In this document: positions 1-8,279 of the stretch, one piece after another
Numbering within the stretch: position 1 is the first letter of the stretch
Layout of the letters: each line of letters starts with the position of its first letter
Origin: Sulfurihydrogenibium azorense Az-Fu1
Lineage (GTDB): Bacteria > Aquificota > Aquificia > Aquificales > Hydrogenothermaceae
Direction of reading: 5' to 3'
Length of the DNA stretch: 64,000 nucleotides
Assembly (NCBI RefSeq): GCF_000021545.1
Contig: NC_012438.1
Coordinates: 680,003 to 744,002, forward strand
Position numbers and translations under genes: made by a program
The notes under the pieces: model-generated
The model's database searches: none
Seen by the model: the letters and a program-made list of their open reading frames with translations, nothing else
Told to the model about the DNA's origin: nothing

Positions 1-86
1 AGGGAGAGAATGTGCTACCTAAAAGACCTATAGAGTATGCAGAAGAGATAGGAGAGAACATTTGGCGGGCACTAAAAAAGGATTGA
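1..86 (+). CDS. 3' end of an unidentified upstream gene (partial)
   Basis: The third reading frame is open from the window edge to a TGA at 84-86 and encodes about 27 residues ending in RALKKD. It overlaps the TTG start of the hydrogenase small-subunit gene by 25 bases, which suggests both belong to one operon with coupled translation. In related clusters an electron-transfer protein often precedes this hydrogenase, but the visible tail has no recognisable motif, so no function is assigned. Confidence 0.5.
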   Translation, partial: GENVLPKRPIEYAEEIGENIWRALKKD

Positions 87-1000
87 AAAATCTTGTATGG
101 ATACAAGGGCTTACTTGTAATGGAAACTCACATTCTTTTTTGTCTATAAACGATACAATGTTAGATGTGTTTTTAAGTAATATCAATATTCTTTATCATC
201 CTATGCTTACCTCAGAAATGGAGTTTAAAGATGTATATAAACTATTACTTTCCGGAAAAGAAAGTTTGAATTTTTTAGTAGTTGAAGGTGCAGTCAACAC
301 TAAAAAGGATGAAGTATTTTTCCAAGGGTTTGATGTATTTGAGATTTTAAATAATTTAAAAGATAAGTCAGATTACATTCTGGCAGTTGGAAACTGTGCT
401 TGTTATGGAAATTTTCCTGCTTTATATAACGAAAACGTAAAAGGTTTACAGTATAGATTTAAAGATAAAGGAGGTTTTTTAGGAGAGGATTTTAAAACAA
501 AATCTGGATATCCAATTATAAATATAACAGGTTGTCCAGCTCATCCTGAATGGATAGTAAGGACTATCTTAAGTCTTAATTTTGGATACGATATTAAACT
601 TGACAACCTTAACAGACCTAAAGATTTTTACATGTACTTAGCTCATGATGGATGTATTAGAAATGAGTATTTTGAATGGAAAGTTGAAGCTCATGAGTTT
701 GGGACAAAAGAAGGATGTTTATTTTACGAGTTAGGATGTAGGGGACCTTTAACACACTCTCCATGTAATAAAATACTTTGGAATGAAAAATCTTCAAAAA
801 CAAGAAGTGGTATGCCGTGTATCGGTTGCACAGAGTTTGATTTTCCCCTACGTTCAAAATACTTTGAAACAAAGACCAACATAGGTATTCCTGAAGAAGT
901 TCCACTGGGTGTAACAAAAAGAGCCTATATAATGTTATCAGGTGTTGCAAAAACATTCACAAATCAACGGTTAAATAAAAAGTTAGAAGATACTGATTAA
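62..1000 (+). CDS. [NiFe] hydrogenase small subunit, group-2-like, cytoplasmic
   Basis: Iron-sulfur subunit that carries electrons from the NiFe site of the large subunit encoded next. The proximal-cluster motif near the N-terminus is WIQGLTCNGNSHSF, a CxGN form as in cyanobacterial HupS. Further ligands appear in GNCACYG, TGCPAHPE, HDGC, the two Cys of the GCLFYELGCRGP segment, SPC and PCIGC, so the distal and medial clusters look complete. There is no Tat signal and no membrane anchor, so a soluble cytoplasmic enzyme is expected. At 312 residues it matches HupS-type subunits. The start is TTG at 62, preceded by GGAGAG at 51-56; no better ATG lies nearby. The gene overlaps the preceding frame and is one base from the large-subunit gene. 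Group assignment is inferred from motif style only. Confidence 0.88.
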   Translation: MAGTKKGLKNLVWIQGLTCNGNSHSFLSINDTMLDVFLSNINILYHPMLTSEMEFKDVYKLLLSGKESLNFLVVEGAVNTKKDEVFFQGFDVFEILNNLKDKSDYILAVGNCACYGNFPALYNENVKGLQYRFKDKGGFLGEDFKTKSGYPIINITGCPAHPEWIVRTILSLNFGYDIKLDNLNRPKDFYMYLAHDGCIRNEYFEWKVEAHEFGTKEGCLFYELGCRGPLTHSPCNKILWNEKSSKTRSGMPCIGCTEFDFPLRSKYFETKTNIGIPEEVPLGVTKRAYIMLSGVAKTFTNQRLNKKLEDTD

Positions 1001-1001
1001 T

Positions 1002-2354
1002 ATGAGAGTTCAAAAAATTGTTTTAAATAGAGTTGAAGGTGATGTTAACCTTAAACTTTGCTGGGATCAAAATGGAAAAATATCTGATGCTTACGTTGTT
1101 GCTTACAACTATAGAGGTTTTGAACGTATTTTACAAGGGAAAGATCTGTTAGATGCTTTGGTTATAAATCCAAGAATCTGTGGTATCTGTGGCCATGCTC
1201 ATCTTATGGCAACTGTAAACGCTATAGAAAACCTTTACAAAAATAGTTCAATAGATATAGAGATTACTGAAAAAGCAAAGCTTATAAAACAAATAACCCT
1301 CTGTAGTGAAATTGTTCAAAATCATCTGAAATGGTTTTATCTTTTCGTTATACCTGATTTTTTAAACTTTTTTCCTTCTTTGGAAACCGAAAAATTCAAA
1401 CCATTTGTAGGAGAAAAATGGAAAAAAGCTTTAAAGTTTTCTTCTGAAATAGTAAAAGTTATCGCTATTTTCGGAGGACAATGGCCACATACATCTTATG
1501 CTATTCCAGGGGGGATAACGAGTGAACCCTTGAAAACAGATATAGTAGATGCTTTATCTATAGTAGACAGACTAATTAAATATGTAGAAGAAGAAATTTT
1601 TGGAATGAGTTATGAAGATTATTTAAATGTTAAAGACTTAGAAGAGTTTTTATCAAAATCAAAAGGTGGAGATTTAACTACGTTTATAGATTTTTGTGTA
1701 AAAACAGGTCTTGATAAAGAAGGACAGTCTTACGAACATTTTATAACAGTATCAACTGTTTATCCGTGTATAAATGAAGGTGTTATTAAAAAGAAAAAAT
1801 GTAAACTTAATCTAAAAAAGATAAAAGAGGTTAAAGATTTCAATATCCTCTACAATAAAGAAACAGGATACACCTATGCAAACGGTGTCAGGTACGATGG
1901 ATTACCTATGCAAACTGGACCTTTAGCAAGAAGGCTAACGTCGGAAACGGAATTGTTTCTAAACCTTTATCGTCTTTATAAAGACAGCTATTTAGTTAGA
2001 GTATGGGCAAGGGTTGATGAAATTTTAAGAATACTAATAAACATGAAAGATTGGCTTTTAAAGATAAACGTAAATGAGAAATCTTACATTAAACCAAAAG
2101 ATTATAAAAAGCTTTATGGTGAAGCTTTTGGTTACGTGGAAGCATCAAGAGGTTCTTTGATACATAAAGTAAAAGTAGAAAAGGGAGTTATAAAAAGTTA
2201 CAACATAATTACACCAACGATGTGGAACTTAGGCTCAAGATGTAATAAATTTAAATCTCCAGCTGAAAAAGCAGTTTTAGGTTTAGAAGATCCCTTAAAA
2301 GCACAGATGGTTTTAAGAAGTTTTGACGTTTGCTCTGTATGTTTAACTCATTGA
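1002..2354 (+). CDS. [NiFe] hydrogenase large subunit without C-terminal extension
   Basis: Catalytic subunit that holds the NiFe centre. The N-terminal metal motif is RICGICGHAH and the C-terminal one is DVCSVCLTH, which replaces the usual DPCxxCxxH with Val for Pro. The protein stops exactly at that last His, so the peptide normally removed by a maturation protease is missing. The N-terminus reads RVEGD rather than RIEGH. At 450 residues it is shorter than the 578-residue membrane-type large subunit encoded downstream. It follows the small-subunit gene by one base and is the last gene of its operon, because a promoter begins at 2356. Absence of the extension is known for sensory hydrogenases; whether this one is a sensor or an enzyme cannot be told from the sequence. 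Confidence 0.9.
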   Translation: MRVQKIVLNRVEGDVNLKLCWDQNGKISDAYVVAYNYRGFERILQGKDLLDALVINPRICGICGHAHLMATVNAIENLYKNSSIDIEITEKAKLIKQITLCSEIVQNHLKWFYLFVIPDFLNFFPSLETEKFKPFVGEKWKKALKFSSEIVKVIAIFGGQWPHTSYAIPGGITSEPLKTDIVDALSIVDRLIKYVEEEIFGMSYEDYLNVKDLEEFLSKSKGGDLTTFIDFCVKTGLDKEGQSYEHFITVSTVYPCINEGVIKKKKCKLNLKKIKEVKDFNILYNKETGYTYANGVRYDGLPMQTGPLARRLTSETELFLNLYRLYKDSYLVRVWARVDEILRILINMKDWLLKINVNEKSYIKPKDYKKLYGEAFGYVEASRGSLIHKVKVEKGVIKSYNIITPTMWNLGSRCNKFKSPAEKAVLGLEDPLKAQMVLRSFDVCSVCLTH

Positions 2355-2355
2355 G

Positions 2356-2384
2356 TTGACAATTTTAAAAAATTTCATTAATAT
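2356..2384 (+). promoter_or_regulatory. Promoter of the hypCDEA operon
   Basis: TTGACA at 2356-2361 is followed after 17 bases by TAATAT at 2379-2384. The -35 box lies one base beyond the stop codon of the large-subunit gene. The predicted transcription start falls within the palindrome at 2388-2407, so a repressor bound there would block initiation. Confidence 0.6.
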
Positions 2385-2387
2385 AGT

Positions 2388-2407
2388 TAATGAATAATCA
2401 TTCATTA
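2388..2407 (+). promoter_or_regulatory. Palindromic operator upstream of hypC
   Basis: TAATGAAT and ATTCATTA face each other around AATC, immediately after the -10 box. The inner 14 bases TGAATAATCATTCA (2391-2404) recur with one change upstream of the membrane hydrogenase genes at 5177-5190. Shared sequence and shared position argue for one regulator of both transcription units. The regulator is not identified in this window. Confidence 0.6.
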
Positions 2408-2418
2408 GAGGTATAAAA

Positions 2419-2661
2419 ATGTGTTTATCAATTCCATCAAGAGTGGAGGAGATTTTCCCAGACGAAACAGCTATAGTAGATACAATGGGAGTAAAAAGAA
2501 AAGTATCTCTCCACCTTCTCCCTGAACCTGTTGATGTTGGCGATTATGTTCTTATCCATGTTGGATATGCTATAACTAAGATGAATGAAGAAGATGCTTT
2601 AGAGAGTTTAAAGATATACGAAGAGATTGTAAAACATCTGGAAGAAGAATCAGGTGAATGA
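2419..2661 (+). CDS. hypC: Hydrogenase maturation chaperone HypC
   Basis: Small chaperone that works with HypD to assemble the Fe(CN)2CO group and deliver it to the large subunit. The family hallmark MCLSIPS with the essential Cys2 is at the N-terminus, followed by the small beta-barrel and GDYVLIHVGYAI. The length of 80 residues is normal. GAGG lies at 2407-2410, upstream of the ATG. It is the first gene of hypCDEA and its stop overlaps the hypD start (ATGA). Confidence 0.95.
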   Translation: MCLSIPSRVEEIFPDETAIVDTMGVKRKVSLHLLPEPVDVGDYVLIHVGYAITKMNEEDALESLKIYEEIVKHLEEESGE

Positions 2662-3779
2662 TGGGAAAAGTAGATTTTTTAAAGGATTTTAGGGATAAAG
2701 AAAAGATTCTTGCAATTTCGAAACTGATAAAGAAAGAAATAGATAGACCTATTAATGTAATGGAAGTTTGTGGCGGTCATACACACACTATTATGAAGTA
2801 TGGTTTAAAACAGCTTCTTCCCCAAGAGATAGATTTTATACATGGTCCAGGATGTCCTGTCTGTATAATGCCTAAGGAAAGAATAGACCATGGGATAGTT
2901 TTATGTCAAGATGAAAAAAATATACTTGTTACACTTGGAGATATGATAAGAGTTCCTGGTTCAGAGAGTTCTCTCGCAAAAGAGAGGTCAAAGGGTAAGA
3001 ACGTAAAAATGGTATACTCTCCACTTGATGTTTTAAAAATAGCTCAGGAGAACCCGAATAAAAAAGTGATATACTTTGCAATAGGATTTGAAACAACTAC
3101 TCCTATGACTGCATCTGTAATAGAGAAAGTTTTAGAGAGTAAGATGAAAAATGTGTTTTTCCATATAAACCATGTTTTAGTGCCACCTCCTATAAAAGCA
3201 ATCATGGAAAGTAAGGAAGCGAAAATAGATGCATTTATAGGACCTTCTCACGTTTCGGTTATTACTGGAGCCAAAATATACAAAGATATAGTTGATTCTT
3301 ACAAAACACCTGTGGTTGTAGCCGGATTTGAACCGGTTGACGTTATGGAGAGTATTTTGAGAATAGTTAGACAGTTTAAGGAAGGCAGAAGAGAAGTTGA
3401 GATACAGTACACCAGAGCTGTTACCTGGGAGGGAAACGTAAAAGCTCAAAATTTAATAAAAAAGTATTTTGAAGTCAGAGATGAGTTTCGATGGAGGGGT
3501 ATAGGAGATATTCCATTCTCAGCTTTAAAGATAAAAGAAGAGTTTTCTTTCTTAGATGCAGAAGTTGTATTTAAAGATATTCTTCCAAATAAACCTATAG
3601 ACGATCATAAATTGTGTATATGTGGAGACATTCTTAAAGGTATTGCAAAGCCTTATGATTGCAAGGTTTTTGGGAAAGCTTGTAAACCGGAAAACCCTTT
3701 AGGTTCGTGTATGGTATCGTCAGAAGGTGCATGTGCTGCTTACTATAAATATGGAAATCTGGAGGTTTACAAACAATGA
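2658..3779 (+). CDS. hypD: Hydrogenase maturation protein HypD
   Basis: Iron-sulfur scaffold on which, with HypC and HypE, the Fe(CN)2CO unit is built. Family motifs are all present: EVCGGHTHTI, HGPGCPVC, the GFETTTP loop, the GPSHVSVI segment, and C-terminal cysteines in CICGDIL and the CMVSSEGACAAYY region that bind the 4Fe-4S cluster. The 373-residue length is typical. The ATG at 2658 overlaps the hypC stop; a second ATG at 2661 is equally possible. The 3' end overlaps hypE by four bases, so translation of hypC-D-E is likely coupled. Confidence 0.96.
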   Translation: MMGKVDFLKDFRDKEKILAISKLIKKEIDRPINVMEVCGGHTHTIMKYGLKQLLPQEIDFIHGPGCPVCIMPKERIDHGIVLCQDEKNILVTLGDMIRVPGSESSLAKERSKGKNVKMVYSPLDVLKIAQENPNKKVIYFAIGFETTTPMTASVIEKVLESKMKNVFFHINHVLVPPPIKAIMESKEAKIDAFIGPSHVSVITGAKIYKDIVDSYKTPVVVAGFEPVDVMESILRIVRQFKEGRREVEIQYTRAVTWEGNVKAQNLIKKYFEVRDEFRWRGIGDIPFSALKIKEEFSFLDAEVVFKDILPNKPIDDHKLCICGDILKGIAKPYDCKVFGKACKPENPLGSCMVSSEGACAAYYKYGNLEVYKQ

Positions 3780-4774
3780 AACAGATTATGTTGGCACATG
3801 GTGGAGGTGGAGAAGAAACTCAAAAACTGATAAAGGAGCTGTTTTTTAAGTACTTTAACAACGAAATTCTTTTAAGTATGGAAGATTCTGCTGTGTTAAA
3901 TATAAATTCAAAAGTTGCATTTACAACTGACTCTTTTACTATCTCTCCAATATTCTTTAGTGGTGGAGATATTGGAAAGTTGGCAATAGCAGGAACTGTA
4001 AACGACCTTTCTGTGATGGGAGCAAAACCTTTGTATTTAAGCTGTAGTTTTATTATAGAGGAAGGTTTTCCTTTTGAGGATTTAGAAAAGATAGTTAAAT
4101 CTATGGCAGAAGAGTTAAAAAAAACAGGTACTTTGATAGTGACAGGGGACACAAAAGTAGTTCCAAGAGGTTTTGTTGATAAGATTTTTATAAATACATC
4201 TGGATTAGGAAAAGTAGTTTACGAAGGAGTATCTGCTCATAACTTGTCAGAAGGAGATAGTATAATCGTATCTGGAACTGTTGGAGATCATGGGGTTTGT
4301 ATTATGGCTCAAAGGGAAGGTATAGATATGCAAACAGACCTGATTTCAGATTGTGATTCTGTTTGGACTTTGGTAGAAGATCTAATAAAGGGGAATGTAA
4401 AAATAAAGGCTATGAGAGATCCAACCAGAGGTGGACTGTCTGCTGTTTTAAATGAATGGGCTGAAAGCTCAAATGTGGAAATAGAAGTTTTAGAAGAAAA
4501 AATACCTGTTAAACCACAAGTTCAAGGACTATGTGAGTTGTTGGGCTTAGAGCCGTATGTTTTAGCAAACGAGGGAAGGATAGTAGTGGCAGTATCAAAA
4601 GAAGATACGGAGAAAGCTTTGGAGATCCTAAGAAAAAATCCACTTGGAAAAGATGCACAACTTATAGGAAAAGTAAACTCAAAAGGGAAAAAAAGGGTTA
4701 TACTAAAAACCTCTTACGGTTCTTTAAGGATTATGGAACCACCAGCTGGGGAAATCTTACCAAGGATATGTTAA
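3776..4774 (+). CDS. hypE: Hydrogenase maturation protein HypE
   Basis: ATP-dependent dehydratase that converts the thiocarbamate on its C-terminal Cys, made by HypF, into thiocyanate, the source of the cyanide ligands. The N-terminal AHGGGGEET loop, the AIAGTVNDLSVMGA segment, the RDPTRGGLSAVLNEWA segment of the AIR-synthase fold and the terminal PRIC tail with the modified Cys are visible. Length is 332 residues, as usual. The start overlaps the hypD stop by four bases and hypA follows after one base. Confidence 0.96.
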   Translation: MKQIMLAHGGGGEETQKLIKELFFKYFNNEILLSMEDSAVLNINSKVAFTTDSFTISPIFFSGGDIGKLAIAGTVNDLSVMGAKPLYLSCSFIIEEGFPFEDLEKIVKSMAEELKKTGTLIVTGDTKVVPRGFVDKIFINTSGLGKVVYEGVSAHNLSEGDSIIVSGTVGDHGVCIMAQREGIDMQTDLISDCDSVWTLVEDLIKGNVKIKAMRDPTRGGLSAVLNEWAESSNVEIEVLEEKIPVKPQVQGLCELLGLEPYVLANEGRIVVAVSKEDTEKALEILRKNPLGKDAQLIGKVNSKGKKRVILKTSYGSLRIMEPPAGEILPRIC

Positions 4775-4775
4775 G

Positions 4776-5120
4776 ATGCACGAGTTTTCAATAGTACAAA
4801 GTTTGTTGAACCTTATAGAAGAAAATGCGAGAAAAAATAGTGCAAAATCGGTTTCAAAAGTAGTTGTAAAAATAGGAAAAATGTCGGGAGTAGAGCCTCA
4901 TCTTTTAGAAATAGCTTTTAACATTTTCAAAGAAAAAACTATAGCAGAAAACGCAGATTTTATCATGGAAATTCAAAGTGTAGTTTGTAGATGTAATAAC
5001 TGTAATAAAGATTTTACAGTTGAAGATTACAACTTTATCTGTCCGTTTTGCCAAAGTTTTAATATAGAGGTTATAGACGGGACAGATATGATTTTGAAAA
5101 GTTTAGAGTTGGAAGTTTGA
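4776..5120 (+). CDS. hypA: Nickel insertion metallochaperone HypA
   Basis: Nickel carrier for hydrogenase maturation. The N-terminal MHE, where His2 helps bind nickel, is present, and two CxxC pairs (CNNC and CPFC) form the zinc site. Length of 114 residues is normal. It ends the hypCDEA operon. Its usual GTPase partner HypB is not encoded anywhere in this window, so it must be encoded elsewhere or be dispensable. A new promoter begins 18 bases after its stop. Confidence 0.95.
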   Translation: MHEFSIVQSLLNLIEENARKNSAKSVSKVVVKIGKMSGVEPHLLEIAFNIFKEKTIAENADFIMEIQSVVCRCNNCNKDFTVEDYNFICPFCQSFNIEVIDGTDMILKSLELEV

Positions 5121-5138
5121 GGTTAGTAAACATTTACG

Positions 5139-5168
5139 TTGACAAAAAAATTTTTTGCTTTATATTAT
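5139..5168 (+). promoter_or_regulatory. Promoter of the membrane hydrogenase operon
   Basis: TTGACA at 5139-5144 is followed by TATATT at 5161-5166 (16-base spacer) or TATTAT at 5163-5168 (18-base spacer); both hexamers match five of six consensus bases. The palindrome at 5177-5190 follows directly, as at the hypC promoter. Confidence 0.6.
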
Positions 5169-5176
5169 TATATGAA

Positions 5177-5190
5177 TGAATAATTATTCA
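5177..5190 (+). promoter_or_regulatory. Palindromic operator of the membrane hydrogenase operon
   Basis: TGAATAATTATTCA is a perfect 14-bp palindrome just after the -10 region. It differs by one base from 2391-2404 upstream of hypC. Likely the binding site of a common repressor; the identity of the protein is unknown. Confidence 0.6.
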
Positions 5191-5201
5191 GGAATGGAAA
5201 A

Positions 5202-5288
5202 ATGAAAAATTTAAAGAGAGAAAGATCTCCACCAAAAACAAGATGTAAAGATTTCTACTTAATAAAAAATCTTAATCTGGGGGTTTAG
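5202..5288 (+). CDS. Possible 28-codon leader ORF
   Basis: ATG at 5202 is preceded by AGGA at 5190-5193 and opens a 28-codon frame that ends two bases before the ATG of the hydrogenase small-subunit gene. The peptide begins MKNLKRERSPPK and has no recognisable domain. Close spacing would allow translational coupling. It could equally be a chance open frame in the leader. Confidence 0.25.
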   Translation: MKNLKRERSPPKTRCKDFYLIKNLNLGV

Positions 5289-5290
5289 CT

Positions 5291-6541
5291 ATGGAGTTTT
5301 TTAGAAGAGATTTTTTAAGAGAGATGTTTACAAAACCAACAAACCTTATAAATACAAACAGAGGAAAAGAGTATTACGATCAACTTTACAAAAAAGCAGA
5401 GGAAAGGTTAAACTGGCTTAAATCACAAAAACCTGTAAGAGAGGACGATATAAAGTTTGATGAATACCTCTCAATGTGGGATATATCAAGGAGAGACTTT
5501 TTTAAATGGGTTTCCATGATGACGGCAACTTTAATGCTTCCACCGTCCTTCGAACCATTGGTTGCTCAAGCTGCAGAAGTTATGAATAGGGTTCCTGTTA
5601 TCTGGATAAACATTCAAGACTGTGATGGAAATACAGAAGCCCTTATAAGATCTTCTGCTCCTACAGTTGACGAACTAATATTAGATTACCTTTCTATAGA
5701 GTATCAAGAAACACTTATGGCTGCGGCAGGTGATCAAGCAGAAAAGTGTCTTGAAGATGCTGTAAAGACATTTAAGGGTCAGTATTTACTTTTTGTGGAA
5801 GGGTCAATTCCAGTAAAAATGGAGTATGCATTTACAACTGGAAGACATCCTGAAACAGGTGTTCAAAGAGTGAGAAGATTAGCTAAAGATGCTAAAGCTG
5901 TTATAGCCGTTGGTGCGTGTGCCTCTTTTGGAGGAGTTCCAGCTGCCTATCCTAACCCTACTGGAGCAGTGGGAGTGATGGATGTTGTTAGTGGTGTTCC
6001 TGTTGTAAATATACCAGCTTGTCCGGCAAATCCGGTAAACATTGTTGGAGTTATTATGCATTACGTTCTTACAGGTTCATTACCTGAACTTGATTCACTA
6101 AAGAGACCTAAATTCGCTTTTGGATACAGAATTCACGATAATTGTGAAAGAAGAGCCCACTTTGATGCTGGGGAGTTTGTTGAAGAATGGGGGGATGAAG
6201 GTGCAAAGAATAATTTCTGTTTATATAAGATGGGATGTAAAGGACCTTTTACTTTTAATAACTGTTCTATAGTTAGATATAACGATGGAACTAACTGGCC
6301 TATTGGGGTTGGTAGAGGTTGTATAGGTTGTTCAGAACCAGACTTTTGGGATAAATACGCTACAGAAAGACCTGTTGCTGCAAGTGATATAAGACCTCCT
6401 GCCATTGGTGGAGTTGAATCTACAGTAGATAAGGTAGGATTAACAATTTTAACGGCTACAGCCATTGGAATAGGTGCACATGCTGTTATGAGTGCCTTAG
6501 CAGGAAAAAAAGAAACAATAACTTCAAACAAGGAGGAGTAA
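5291..6541 (+). CDS. [NiFe] hydrogenase small subunit, group 1, Tat-exported
   Basis: Electron-transfer subunit of a membrane-bound uptake hydrogenase facing the periplasm. The twin-arginine motif SRRDFF sits at residues 66-71, unusually far in, behind about 65 hydrophilic residues. A second RR motif, FRRDFL, is at residues 4-9 but has no hydrophobic stretch after it. The proximal-cluster segment WINIQDCDGNTEALIRS has CDGN at 111-114, with Asn where other group 1 enzymes have Cys. GACASFGG, PACPANP, HDNC, FCLYKMGC, NNC and GCIGC supply the other ligands. A hydrophobic C-terminal helix (GLTILTATAIGIGAHAV) would anchor it to the membrane. Length 416 residues, long because of the N-terminal extension. 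The Shine-Dalgarno is GGGGG at 5279-5283. Confidence 0.93.
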   Translation: MEFFRRDFLREMFTKPTNLINTNRGKEYYDQLYKKAEERLNWLKSQKPVREDDIKFDEYLSMWDISRRDFFKWVSMMTATLMLPPSFEPLVAQAAEVMNRVPVIWINIQDCDGNTEALIRSSAPTVDELILDYLSIEYQETLMAAAGDQAEKCLEDAVKTFKGQYLLFVEGSIPVKMEYAFTTGRHPETGVQRVRRLAKDAKAVIAVGACASFGGVPAAYPNPTGAVGVMDVVSGVPVVNIPACPANPVNIVGVIMHYVLTGSLPELDSLKRPKFAFGYRIHDNCERRAHFDAGEFVEEWGDEGAKNNFCLYKMGCKGPFTFNNCSIVRYNDGTNWPIGVGRGCIGCSEPDFWDKYATERPVAASDIRPPAIGGVESTVDKVGLTILTATAIGIGAHAVMSALAGKKETITSNKEE

Positions 6542-6542
6542 G

Positions 6543-8279
6543 ATGTCTAAAAGATTAGTAGTAGACCCAATTACAAGGATTGAAGGACATCTTAGAATAG
6601 AAGTAGTTTTAGATGAAAATAATAGAGTTGTAGATGCTTACAGCTCTTCAACTATGTGGAGAGGAATAGAAACGATTCTCAAAGGTAGAGATGCAAGAGA
6701 TTGTGGACTTATAGCTATGAGAATATGTGGTGTTTGTACAGGTGCACATTACTGGACAAGTATAAAAGCTGTTGAACACGCATTAGGTATAACTCCTCCA
6801 ACAAATGCAAGATTGGTTAGGAATCTAATAGCAGGTTCACTATATCTTCACGATCACGTTGTTCATTTTTATCATTTACATGCCCTTGATTGGGTAGATA
6901 TCGTTTCAGCTTTAAAAGCAGACCCTTACAAAGCAGCAAAAGAGGCAGAAAATTACTCGGAAAATCCTTGGTACAACTCACCAACTCAGTATAAAGCTAT
7001 ACAGGAAAGACTTAAAAAGTTTGTAGAATCTGGAAGATTAGGACCTTTTGCAAATGCCTACTGGGGAAACAAATCATACAAGTTCACTCCTGAACAGAAC
7101 CTGATAGCAACTGCACACTATCTTGAAGCTTTGGAAGCTCAAAGATGGATGGCTCAAATGATGGCGATATATGGTGGTAAAAACCCTCATCCACAATCAA
7201 TAGTGGTAGGTGGTGTAACGTGTGTTCAAGATATTAAAAACCCTGCAAGAGCATCGTTATTTAAAGAACTACTTTTAAAATCAAGAGACTTTGTTTTGAG
7301 AGCTTATATACCTGATATTATAATGGCTGGTCAAGTTTACAAAGATGAGGCTTTAAACGGTGTAGGAGCTGGTCTTGGAAACTACCTTGTTTATGGAGAT
7401 TTTCCGTTAGACGATAATCCGCACTATAAGGCTAAGCTTCTATTTTCACCAGGAGTTGTAGTCAATAAGGATTTAACAAAAGTTATTCCTTTCGATCAAT
7501 CTAAGATTACAGAAGATGTCACCCACAGTTGGTACAAGTATGAAAATACAGACAAACCATTACATCCTTTTGATGGCCAAACAAATCCTAATTATACAGG
7601 GTTTGATGAAAATGGTTTATTAAAAGTTAATGAAAAGTATTCCTGGATAAAATCTCCTATATACGATGATATAAGAGTAGAGGTTGGACCACTTGCAAGA
7701 ATGATTGTTGGATACGCATCAGGAAATGAGAGAATTAAAAACTATGTAGATAAAGCTTTAAAAGCTGCTGGATTACCTCTTCAAGCACTCTTTTCAACGG
7801 TAGGAAGAACCGCTGCCCGAGCTATAGAAACATGGATGATATCCGATGTAATGATAGAATGGATAGATCAGCTTGCATCTAATTCTGCAAAGGGAAATCT
7901 TGATACATGGACAAAGTTTGATTATGACAAATTAACGAAAGGGAAAGAGTTGAAAGGTTATGGATTATCAGAGGCTCCAAGAGGTGCGTTGGGACACTGG
8001 GTTAGAATTGTCGATGGAAAAGTTGCAAACTATCAGGCAGTTGTACCTTCTACTTGGAATGCAGGACCAAGAGATTACAAAGGAAGAATGGGTGCTTACG
8101 AAAGCTCTTTAGTTTCAAATATAACGCTTTCTAACCCGGATCAGCCATTAGAAATATTGAGAACAGTACACTCATTTGACCCTTGTATAGCATGTGCTGT
8201 GCACGTAATAGATACAAAGGGTAGAGAAATTGCACAGTATAAAATAGATCCAGTGTCTGGAGGTATGTGTTATGTCTGA
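6543..8279 (+). CDS. [NiFe] hydrogenase large subunit, group 1
   Basis: Catalytic NiFe subunit of the membrane-bound hydrogenase. RIEGH and RICGVCTGAH mark the N-terminal half and DPCIACAVH the C-terminal half. The last motif His is followed by 24 residues beginning VIDTKGRE, the extension expected to be removed by the maturation protease encoded at 9039. Length of 578 residues is normal for group 1. A strong AAGGAGGAG site precedes the ATG. The gene begins one base after the small-subunit stop and its 3' end overlaps the cytochrome b gene by eight bases. Confidence 0.96.
   Translation: MSKRLVVDPITRIEGHLRIEVVLDENNRVVDAYSSSTMWRGIETILKGRDARDCGLIAMRICGVCTGAHYWTSIKAVEHALGITPPTNARLVRNLIAGSLYLHDHVVHFYHLHALDWVDIVSALKADPYKAAKEAENYSENPWYNSPTQYKAIQERLKKFVESGRLGPFANAYWGNKSYKFTPEQNLIATAHYLEALEAQRWMAQMMAIYGGKNPHPQSIVVGGVTCVQDIKNPARASLFKELLLKSRDFVLRAYIPDIIMAGQVYKDEALNGVGAGLGNYLVYGDFPLDDNPHYKAKLLFSPGVVVNKDLTKVIPFDQSKITEDVTHSWYKYENTDKPLHPFDGQTNPNYTGFDENGLLKVNEKYSWIKSPIYDDIRVEVGPLARMIVGYASGNERIKNYVDKALKAAGLPLQALFSTVGRTAARAIETWMISDVMIEWIDQLASNSAKGNLDTWTKFDYDKLTKGKELKGYGLSEAPRGALGHWVRIVDGKVANYQAVVPSTWNAGPRDYKGRMGAYESSLVSNITLSNPDQPLEILRTVHSFDPCIACAVHVIDTKGREIAQYKIDPVSGGMCYV

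Noticed and set aside
5879-6531. Minus-strand open frames inside the hydrogenase small-subunit gene
   Set aside because: Shadows of the real gene; composition is Asn/Ser/His-rich and no ribosome binding sites are present.
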